A program made the translations under genes and the position numbers. Positions 1 to 5,175 of a DNA stretch of 7,300 nucleotides are shown here, piece after piece. The notes below the pieces were generated by a model. The model was not told the DNA's origin. It ran no database searches and was given only the letters and a program-made list of their open reading frames with translations. The stretch's first letter is position 1; each line of letters starts with the position of its first letter. The DNA comes from Bacteriovoracaceae bacterium (GTDB lineage Bacteria > Bdellovibrionota > UBA1018), in contig CANJNU010000039.1 in NCBI GenBank assembly GCA_947475645.1, positions 1-7,300 of the forward strand. Reading direction: 5' to 3'.

Positions 1-1111
1 GTGTAGTAACTAGAACGACAGTAAAAGCCGTTAGGCAGAGATAAAATTTATCCTCGTGCGGCTTAAGCCAGTCGTGAACAGCGTAAGCCGACAGAAGGCC
101 AAGAAATGGAAACGCCGGCGTTACATAATGACCTAATCGGTACCGCATTGCCGTAACCAGAGTGGCAAGAATGAAGACCGCTGCGGCTGCCGGAAGCGTA
201 GGAAGTACCGTCCATTCCCGTCGCCGAGTAATTTTAATCAGAGCCCAAACCAAGAAGGGAAAGCCAGGCAAGAAGCCTGTTACGACGAACTTCCAAAAGA
301 AGCCCCAATCGGTAGGAGATTGCCCCGCATCCCTTCCCTCAACCGCCGTACCCCACACCTGACGAATCCAATAATCCCGTACGACATCCCATCCCGCCAT
401 TTTGGCTGTATAGAGCCACAGCAAAGAGCCCACGAGCACGGCAAGGGCACCGGCCTTGAGAAGTCGCGGAAGATGGGCTTTTAGATTTCTCTGAGCCGCA
501 TGAGTGACAAGCGCAGTTGGAAAGACGAGCAGCACAAGTGGGGTTTTCATCCAAAGGCCGAATCCAGCGGCAAGACCCAAGGCCATCCATCCCCCCCGAA
601 TCCACGCCACGAATGAAAGCAGGGTAAAGAACACGAGTGCGGTATCGAGACTCATGGTGGAGCTGGTAAGAATAAAGTCGCGACAAAAAATTAAAAAAAG
701 AGCGGAAAGAATGCCGTAGAGCGCGGAAACCGTAAAATTACCGATGGCGAAGGTAAGAAGTACCGAACCCACCGAGAATGCCGCAGTGAGAAGGCGGGCC
801 GACCATGCGCTAGGGCCGAGAGCTCGCATGATGCCGCCGTTTAGCCAGAAGAGAAAAAAGGGGTGATCGTTGAACACCTGCCCCACGCCGTCACCCAGCG
901 CAACACGGGTGGGTCCGGATTGCGTGTAGGGCCTGCGAGCCATAGGAAGAAGCGGCACGGGGCCCACGCTTGTTACGGCCATGGAGACCCCCGCATGAAT
1001 GTTCGAGTCAATTCCTCTCAGCAGGGTTTCATGCGATTTGCCAAGGAAAGCCACTGCGGCTAGCGCAATGACTGAAAGAAAGGCTAATGAGAAATTTGAG
1101 CTTCGATTCAT
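1..1111 (-). CDS. Membrane glycosyltransferase, GT39/ArnT (PMT_2) type, 3' end outside the window
   Basis: An uninterrupted reading frame runs from an ATG at 1111 leftward off the window edge, giving 370 residues with no stop. The protein is strongly hydrophobic, with about ten or eleven membrane spans; the first is at residues 7-23. The order of parts fits GT-C transferases that move a sugar from a polyprenyl-phosphate donor onto lipid or protein at the outer face of the inner membrane. After span 1 comes a loop with D35 (GIDSNIH), where the family usually has Asp-Glu. Then come NDHPFFLFWL (81-90), matching the family's HPPLyyW block, and WSARL (103-107). Near residue 328 HYVTPAFPF resembles the family's late RY/HY-xxP-xxP element. 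Family members usually have about 450-550 residues, so perhaps 100-180 are missing. Donor and acceptor cannot be told. The gene is divergent from hutI, with 50 bp between the starts. I see no Shine-Dalgarno site before the ATG. The family call is good; the specificity is unknown. Confidence 0.82.
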   Translation of the reverse strand, partial: MNRSSNFSLAFLSVIALAAVAFLGKSHETLLRGIDSNIHAGVSMAVTSVGPVPLLPMARRPYTQSGPTRVALGDGVGQVFNDHPFFLFWLNGGIMRALGPSAWSARLLTAAFSVGSVLLTFAIGNFTVSALYGILSALFLIFCRDFILTSSTMSLDTALVFFTLLSFVAWIRGGWMALGLAAGFGLWMKTPLVLLVFPTALVTHAAQRNLKAHLPRLLKAGALAVLVGSLLWLYTAKMAGWDVVRDYWIRQVWGTAVEGRDAGQSPTDWGFFWKFVVTGFLPGFPFLVWALIKITRRREWTVLPTLPAAAAVFILATLVTAMRYRLGHYVTPAFPFLGLLSAYAVHDWLKPHEDKFYLCLTAFTVVLVTT

Positions 1112-1126
1112 GTCCGAAAAAATACC

Positions 1127-1155
1127 ATGATTCGTTAAAGACACGTATGTATAAT
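1127..1155 (+). promoter_or_regulatory. Putative promoter of hutI, giving a leaderless start
   Basis: A perfect sigma70-type -10 box, TATAAT, lies at 1150-1155. Seventeen bases upstream sits only a poor -35 candidate (ATGATT, 1127-1132, three of six matches). The -10 box ends six bases before the ATG at 1162, so the predicted transcription start falls on or next to that start codon. No purine-rich ribosome site precedes this ATG. The sequence match is direct; promoter activity is inferred. Confidence 0.5.
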
Positions 1156-1161
1156 CCCCCT

Positions 1162-2418
1162 ATGTTTCAAGTGATCACGCATGCGAGTGAAGTCTTAACG
1201 GGTGCCGGGATACGGGCCAAAGACGGCCGAAAAGTAACCGATGACGACCTGGGGCGTATCTTGGACGGTGCGCTCGTCTTGAGCGTAAAGACGGTGCGGG
1301 GCAAGGTCATACCGCAGAGGATTGAATGGGTCGGTCCTACTTCTCAGCTTCCAAAGAGATTCAGCAAGATTCGTGCAACGAATCTAAAGGGGAAGCGCGC
1401 CATTATTCCCGGACTGGTCGATTGCCATACGCACCTTGTTTTCGCAGGAGATCGCTCGGAGGACTTTGCCGAGCGTTGTGCCGGAGTGAGCTATCAAGAG
1501 ATCGCAAGAAAAGGCGGAGGGATTGCTCGAACCGTAAGGGCAACCCAACTCGCATCCGAAGCCGAGCTTCTAAAAAGTGCTGAGCTTCGCGCGCGCGAAA
1601 TGTTCGCCTTTGGTGTGCGTACATTAGAGATCAAGAGTGGATACGGTTTGACGCTCGAGGACGAGTTGAAGATTCTTAGAGTAGCGGCGCAATTGAAGCG
1701 AAAGCTTCCAGAAATGCACATCCATTCCACCTTTCTCGGTGCGCACGACTTTCCGCCTGGAATCGATAGGGCCTGTAAAGAATCGCGGAAAGACTCTATT
1801 CGCCAAATCGTCGACGTCATGCTTCCGGAGGTTAAGCGTCTGGGCCTTGCAGATTCTTGTGATGTATTTGTGGACGACGGTTACTTTACGCTTCGTGAGG
1901 GCCAGCACATCCTGACTCGAGCAAAACAACTGGGCTTCAGCCTCAAGCTTCATGCCGATGAGCTTTCTAATACCGAATCGACCCGTCTCGCCGTTAAGAT
2001 GGCGGCACTTTCGGCAGATCATCTCCTTCAGGTGTCACTTTCTGGAATACGGGCGCTCGCAAAGAGTAGAAAAACAGTGGCAGTTCTGCTGCCCGGCACG
2101 GCATTTTACCTTAAGGCCGACCATGCTCCGGCCAGAAAGCTGATTCAGGCAGGGGCATGTGTGGCGCTTGCCACAGATTTTAATCCGGGCTCGTCGATGT
2201 GCGCCTCCTTGCCCGCTATTATGACAATCGCGGCCCTCTATCTTCAAATGACGCGCGCCGAAATCTTTGCGGCGGTTACCTATAACGGGGCAAAGGCGCT
2301 CGGCTGTGAGGACCGCCTGGGCACTCTTGAGGTTGGAAATCTAGCCTCGTTTGCGATACTTCCGTTTCCAAAATTCGAAGAACTTTATTATCGATTTGCG
2401 TGGAGCGCGGGTCGGTAG
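1162..2418 (+). CDS. hutI: Imidazolonepropionase (HutI)
   Basis: HutI is a cytosolic metal-dependent amidohydrolase that opens imidazolone-5-propionate to N-formimino-L-glutamate, the third step of histidine breakdown. The 418-residue product has the family blocks in order: DCHTHLVFAGDR (metal-binding H89 and H91), the YQEIARKGGGIARTV region (about 111-125), EIKSGYGL (156-163), STFLGAH (189-195), KLHADELS (H264), SADHLL (284-289), VLLPGTAFYL, and LATDFNPGSS with the metal/catalytic D339. Length matches the usual 400-420 residues. The frame is open upstream to an ATG at 1087, but that would overlap the divergent glycosyltransferase start. The family N-terminus aligns with the ATG at 1162, and a TATAAT box lies six bases before it, so I choose 1162. 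The C-terminus (about 395 onward, TLEVGNLASFAIL) is a normal amidohydrolase end, with S where Asp is common. No hutU, hutH or hutG is in the window. The last 31 bp overlap the convergent PAP2 gene. Confidence 0.95.
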   Translation: MFQVITHASEVLTGAGIRAKDGRKVTDDDLGRILDGALVLSVKTVRGKVIPQRIEWVGPTSQLPKRFSKIRATNLKGKRAIIPGLVDCHTHLVFAGDRSEDFAERCAGVSYQEIARKGGGIARTVRATQLASEAELLKSAELRAREMFAFGVRTLEIKSGYGLTLEDELKILRVAAQLKRKLPEMHIHSTFLGAHDFPPGIDRACKESRKDSIRQIVDVMLPEVKRLGLADSCDVFVDDGYFTLREGQHILTRAKQLGFSLKLHADELSNTESTRLAVKMAALSADHLLQVSLSGIRALAKSRKTVAVLLPGTAFYLKADHAPARKLIQAGACVALATDFNPGSSMCASLPAIMTIAALYLQMTRAEIFAAVTYNGAKALGCEDRLGTLEVGNLASFAILPFPKFEELYYRFAWSAGR

Positions 2419-3059
2419 CTCATCTGTTTGTAGAAGTACCAATAGTGCCCGGCAGCCATCAAGAAGCCCATCACTACATCGATCAGGTAGTGTTGTTTTG
2501 TGGTCAGGGTTGAAATCGCAATGGCAGTTCCCCAGATGAAAAAGAACGGGAAATATTTCTTCTGCTCATTCAAAAAAACAAAAGACGCCAAATACACACT
2601 GCTTACGTGCAGACTCGGGCAGCAATTCGCGGGCGAATCAGTCTGCCTGAGGTTGTGAAATACATTGAAAGTAACTGAGTTGAGTGTGTCTGGAAGCGGA
2701 AAGAGTTCGCGAGGAAAAGTAGTGGGCCAGACCCAGAATATCGCACAGCTAATAATCTGTAGCGTTGCTATCGAGAAGAAGTACCGATTGAGATTAAGCA
2801 TGTCCTGGCACATGACGTAAATCAGCATGAAGTAAACATACTCGCTGATGTAGATCCATACGGTGTTTGGAACAAATGGAACAATCAAGTCGATCCATGT
2901 TCTGGGTAGAGTTTGGGGTGGAAAAAAATGAATATGGTTCGAGGCAAGGTAAAGTGCAATCGACAGTAAAAATAGAAGAATCCCGTAATGAAATCGGTTC
3001 TCGCGAGTAATGAGCGAGGGGAGAGTTCGCTCTCTGAGCCAGGTCTGAGTTAAGGTCAT
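2388..3059 (-). CDS. PAP2/Aur1-like integral membrane phosphatase or phosphotransferase
   Basis: The 223-residue product has about six membrane spans (roughly 26-39, two within 55-84, 93-112, 150-186 and 191-210). It keeps the two later motifs of the PAP2 superfamily: CPSLH (147-151), the nucleophile-assisting motif, and HYLID with H190 and D194. The CPSLHxxxxY plus HYxxD pattern is closest to the PAP2_3 or Aur1/inositolphosphotransferase group. Such enzymes cut or transfer phospho-head groups of lipids at the membrane. The first KxxxxxxRP motif is not evident, which is common in that subgroup. I start at the ATG at 3059, which forms TAATG with the stop of the thioredoxin gene (one-base overlap), rather than at 3077, which would overlap that gene by 19 bp. 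The end overlaps hutI tail-to-tail. The gene looks more AT-rich than its neighbours. The substrate is unknown. Confidence 0.8.
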   Translation of the reverse strand: MTLTQTWLRERTLPSLITRENRFHYGILLFLLSIALYLASNHIHFFPPQTLPRTWIDLIVPFVPNTVWIYISEYVYFMLIYVMCQDMLNLNRYFFSIATLQIISCAIFWVWPTTFPRELFPLPDTLNSVTFNVFHNLRQTDSPANCCPSLHVSSVYLASFVFLNEQKKYFPFFFIWGTAIAISTLTTKQHYLIDVVMGFLMAAGHYWYFYKQMSYRPALHANR

Positions 3060-3628
3060 TATGGGCTCTTCATCCAACGTTCAAACTGTGAGGTCATTTG
3101 AGCAGTTGACCAATCTTCCTCGCCCCGATGGATCATTAGAATCTCGCGATCTTTATTGAGAATAAGGGTGAGGGGAATTGCCTCGACCTGAAAGAGGTCC
3201 GATAACTTCTGATCGGTATCGGTATAGATCCTAAACGGAAGTGCTAGTTTTCTGAGCAGTGGCGGAACAACAACTTCGGGTTTCGAGTCAACATTAATGG
3301 CCAATACTTCAAGGCCCAGAGGCTTTAGTTTTTGATGAAGGCGGGCAATCGACGGCATCTCGACCATGCAGGCCTCACACCAAGAGGCCCAGAAGTTCAC
3401 CAGGTAGAGCTTTGCTCCCAGTGATGAAACCGCTCGCGAATCTTCGCCCAGCGGAGTGATCTGGAAATCGGGGAGTTGGCTGCCCACTTGTATCCTTACC
3501 GCTGATGGGGGGCTTACAGAAAGTAATTTGCGAGTTGAATGTTGAAAGATCGTCAGTCCTGCATAGGCCAATACCGCTACAAGGGGTAGTCCTACCCAAG
3601 GCCAGATGCGGATTTTGTTTAGCTCCAT
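3059..3628 (-). CDS. Membrane-anchored TlpA/ResA-like thiol-disulfide oxidoreductase
   Basis: The 189-residue product has an N-terminal uncleaved signal-anchor (about 8-28, preceded by K5 and R7), which places the rest in the periplasm. A thioredoxin-fold domain of the AhpC/TSA-Redoxin type follows: GSQLPDFQI (49-57), LVNFWASWCEAC (76-87) with redox cysteines C84 and C87, EMPSIARL, then the cis-proline segment VEAIPLTLIL with P152. TlpA/ResA proteins typically reduce disulfides in periplasmic targets such as apocytochrome c or copper-centre proteins. The target here is unknown, since no cytochrome or cyc gene is adjacent. An in-frame GTG lies at 3643, but the ATG at 3628 has GAGGA eight bases upstream, so it is the better start. 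The gene is translationally coupled to the PAP2 gene through TAATG and is divergent from the pilin gene. Confidence 0.9.
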   Translation of the reverse strand: MELNKIRIWPWVGLPLVAVLAYAGLTIFQHSTRKLLSVSPPSAVRIQVGSQLPDFQITPLGEDSRAVSSLGAKLYLVNFWASWCEACMVEMPSIARLHQKLKPLGLEVLAINVDSKPEVVVPPLLRKLALPFRIYTDTDQKLSDLFQVEAIPLTLILNKDREILMIHRGEEDWSTAQMTSQFERWMKSP

Positions 3629-3636
3629 TGCCGAGG

Positions 3637-3641
3637 TCCTC
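3637..3641 (-). promoter_or_regulatory. Ribosome binding site deciding the TlpA-like start
   Basis: GAGGA on the minus strand lies eight bases before the ATG at 3628. It overlaps the alternative GTG start at 3643, which argues against that longer form. Confidence 0.65.
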
Positions 3642-3646
3642 ACGGT

Positions 3647-3674
3647 TTGACGCTTTCGATTTGAATGTTACACT
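3647..3674 (+). promoter_or_regulatory. Putative promoter of the Flp-like pilin gene
   Basis: TTGACG (3647-3652, five of six consensus) and TACACT (3669-3674, four of six) are 16 bp apart. The -10 box ends eight bases before the ATG at 3683, so transcription would begin about at 3681-3683, with almost no leader. This also rules against the upstream ATG at 3665, which lies between the two boxes. Promoter activity is inferred. Confidence 0.5.
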
Positions 3675-3692
3675 GTTCAGGAATGAAGTTAA
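3665..3692 (-). promoter_or_regulatory. Possible promoter of the TlpA-like/PAP2 pair
   Basis: On the minus strand TTAACT (3687-3692) and TAACAT (3665-3670) are 16 bp apart, each with four of six consensus matches. The predicted start near 3658 would leave a leader of about 30 bases holding the GAGGA site. Its -10 box shares two bases with the -10 box of the pilin promoter, so the two would compete. The match is weak. Confidence 0.3.
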
Positions 3693-3883
3693 AATTGAAA
3701 CTCAATCAAGATGGGCAAGCCTTCGTAGAATACATGCTCATCCTCGTTGCGATCGTCAGCGTGGTGGCAGTTTTAGGTATGGGCTTTAGGAAAACGCTCT
3801 TCAAGATGTGGACGGTGTTTACACAAGAAATCGCGGCGGCCTGTCCGACCTGTCCGACCAATCCTAAGTATAAGCTGCGCTAG
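3683..3883 (+). CDS. Flp/Tad-type small prepilin
   Basis: From the ATG at 3683 the product is 66 residues: a short basic leader MKLKLKLNQDG, then QAFVEYMLIL and a hydrophobic stretch to about residue 31. This matches Flp pilins, where prepilin peptidase (TadV/CpaA type) cuts after Gly and the mature chain has Glu at position 5 followed by Tyr; here E5-Y6 of the mature form. The mature pilin would be 55 residues, typical for Flp. It ends in AACPTCPTNPKYKLR, with C43 and C46 of the mature form as a CxxC pair, which is unusual. An ATG at 3665 would give a 17-residue leader but lies inside the predicted promoter. AGGA abuts the chosen ATG, too close to act as a ribosome site. No other tad gene is in the window. 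It could instead be a TadE-like pseudopilin or another single-span membrane protein. Confidence 0.72.
   Translation: MKLKLKLNQDGQAFVEYMLILVAIVSVVAVLGMGFRKTLFKMWTVFTQEIAAACPTCPTNPKYKLR
3842..3859 (+). repeat. Nine-base tandem repeat in the pilin tail
   Basis: TGTCCGACC occurs twice in direct succession, in frame, and encodes Cys-Pro-Thr twice. It creates the CxxC pair near the pilin C-terminus. Confidence 0.9.
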
Positions 3884-4551
3884 CCGCGCTGAACGGTTTT
3901 TCTGTAAACGAGATAGAGCTCGTCCTTCAGTTTTTTGACGCTCTTCAATTTGAGGTTCAGAATCTCTTTGGGTTCGAGCCCTGCACCATCGACCAATGTT
4001 GGCGCCTGCGTTCCGCCGACCACCCGAGGTGTAAGTGTAAGGTGGTATTCGTCGATCCAGTTTTCTTTTACAAAATCCCACATTACGCCACCGCCCCCCT
4101 CAACAAGCAGCCGCTTGTAGCCCCGCTTTTCGAGCGCTTGAATGATCTGCTTGGCAGTGGAGAGGCGAGGTGTGGGCTTCTTTAAGACGACAATTTCAGA
4201 GCGAACGGCAAACTTTTTGAGTGTTGCCTTCGGCGCGTCTGCAGACACGAAAAGAATGCGATGAAATTCATCGGACTGAAAGAAGGGCCAATCGGGCGAG
4301 ATTCCCTCGAGCGCCGAACTTATAATGGCGTTGGCGGGCTGCTTCTTCAGGCCATCGGCAGCCACGCCGCGCACAATGCAGGGACGCTTGAATTCGCGCA
4401 GAGTCGATGCACCAAAGAGAACGATGTCGCTTTTTCGTCTCAAAGTTTGCATGTGCTTGCGGTCAGCTGATGTGCCCAGGGGAAAGAAAACTCGGCTCGC
4501 GGTGGCGATCTTCCCATCAATGCTGGTGGCCAAATTCGAGAATATAAACAC
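3880..4551 (-). CDS. Stand-alone RibD C-terminal (pyrimidine/dihydrofolate reductase fold) reductase
   Basis: The 223-residue product is a single RibD_C domain. Visible blocks are NLATSIDGKIA (6-16), RRKSDIVLFGASTLRE (38-53), a nucleotide-binding LLVEGGGGVMWDF (148-160) and IDEYHLTLTPRVVGG (166-180). In riboflavin synthesis this domain reduces the ribosylamino-pyrimidine phosphate with NAD(P)H. In bacteria it is usually fused behind a deaminase domain as RibD of about 360 residues. Here there is no deaminase domain, and the length is close to the single-domain archaeal/fungal-type reductases. It may therefore be a riboflavin-type reductase working with a separate deaminase, or a reductase of another substrate. 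Translation starts at a GTG directly after the rlmE stop (TAAGTG), with GAGG eight bases upstream (4560-4563). Its stop codon shares CTAG with the pilin stop on the other strand. Confidence 0.83.
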   Translation of the reverse strand: MFIFSNLATSIDGKIATASRVFFPLGTSADRKHMQTLRRKSDIVLFGASTLREFKRPCIVRGVAADGLKKQPANAIISSALEGISPDWPFFQSDEFHRILFVSADAPKATLKKFAVRSEIVVLKKPTPRLSTAKQIIQALEKRGYKRLLVEGGGGVMWDFVKENWIDEYHLTLTPRVVGGTQAPTLVDGAGLEPKEILNLKLKSVKKLKDELYLVYRKTVQRG

Positions 4552-5175
4552 TTACTTTGCCTCGCCTCCCGCAACGAGATTTTTAGGATCATACATCTGG
4601 GCGATGAAGAAAATTTCCTTACTTTCCTTGCGGGTACTTTGGGGGCGCAGGACTTCAACCTTTCCAAAACGTTCGCGCAAGCGATTACGAAATCCCTCAA
4701 ATTCGTCGCTATGAAAAAGCTTGGCAACAAAACTTCCGCGAGGTCGTAGAAACCGCTCGGCGGTGGCCAAGGCCAGGTCGCATAGCTCGAGAGACCGCAT
4801 TTGATCGGTGACGCGAATGCCACAAGTCTTGGGCGCCATGTCGGAAAGAACCACGTCGAACGGGGGGGCGATTCCATTCGAAGTCATGGTTTCGCCTAAG
4901 TTCAACTCCCGCATATCGGCAGTGATGAACAGAGCGTTCGGTAATGTGATCTTAATGGGCTGTAAATCAACGCCCAAGATTCTGCCCTGGGGGCCGACCT
5001 TCTTGGCAGCGTATTGAGACCAAGAGCCCGGAGCGGCCCCCAAATCGAGGATCTTATATCCAGGCTTAAAAATTCTAAACTTATCGTCTATTTCCTGAAT
5101 CTTAAAAACCGCGCGGGCGGCGTAGTTCTCTTTTTTTGCCTGCTTGAAATAAAAGTCCTTGGGATTATAAGCCAC
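4552..5175 (-). CDS. rlmE: 23S rRNA (uridine-2'-O-)-methyltransferase RlmE (FtsJ/RrmJ)
   Basis: RlmE uses S-adenosylmethionine to methylate the ribose of one uridine in the A-loop of 23S rRNA (U2552 in E. coli), helping late assembly of the 50S subunit. The 207-residue product matches the family's usual length. It has the SAM-binding motif DLGAAPGSW (44-52), an acidic end of strand 2 (VDLQPI, D70), and the K-D-K-E catalytic tetrad: K25 (RAVFKIQEID), D112 (SDMAP), K152 (AKLF) and E187. The spacings D to K (40) and K to E (35) equal those of E. coli RrmJ as I recall them. The start is a GTG at 5175 with AGAGG nine bases upstream (5185-5189). The gene overlaps the end of the CoA-transferase gene by 11 bp, and its stop abuts the next start, so it sits inside a coupled operon. 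Confidence 0.95.
   Translation of the reverse strand: MAYNPKDFYFKQAKKENYAARAVFKIQEIDDKFRIFKPGYKILDLGAAPGSWSQYAAKKVGPQGRILGVDLQPIKITLPNALFITADMRELNLGETMTSNGIAPPFDVVLSDMAPKTCGIRVTDQMRSLELCDLALATAERFLRPRGSFVAKLFHSDEFEGFRNRLRERFGKVEVLRPQSTRKESKEIFFIAQMYDPKNLVAGGEAK

Noticed and set aside
339..719. Open frames on both strands (115 aa minus, 71 aa plus)
   Set aside because: They lie inside the continuous glycosyltransferase frame and have arginine- and cysteine-rich compositions without family features.
1087..1161. Longer N-terminus for hutI from the ATG at 1087
   Set aside because: The extra 25 residues do not resemble the family, overlap the divergent start, and would span the TATAAT box.
3059..3077. 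Start of the PAP2 gene at 3077
   Set aside because: It would overlap the thioredoxin gene by 19 bp, and GGA abuts the ATG; the TAATG start at 3059 is the better fit.
3865..3905. Possible terminator after the pilin gene (GC-rich then TTTTT)
   Set aside because: The stem is only about three clean base pairs, and the T-run is part of the reductase coding sequence.
4325..4714. Plus-strand 129 aa open frame
   Set aside because: Antisense shadow of the reductase and rlmE genes; arginine/serine-rich, no recognisable domain.
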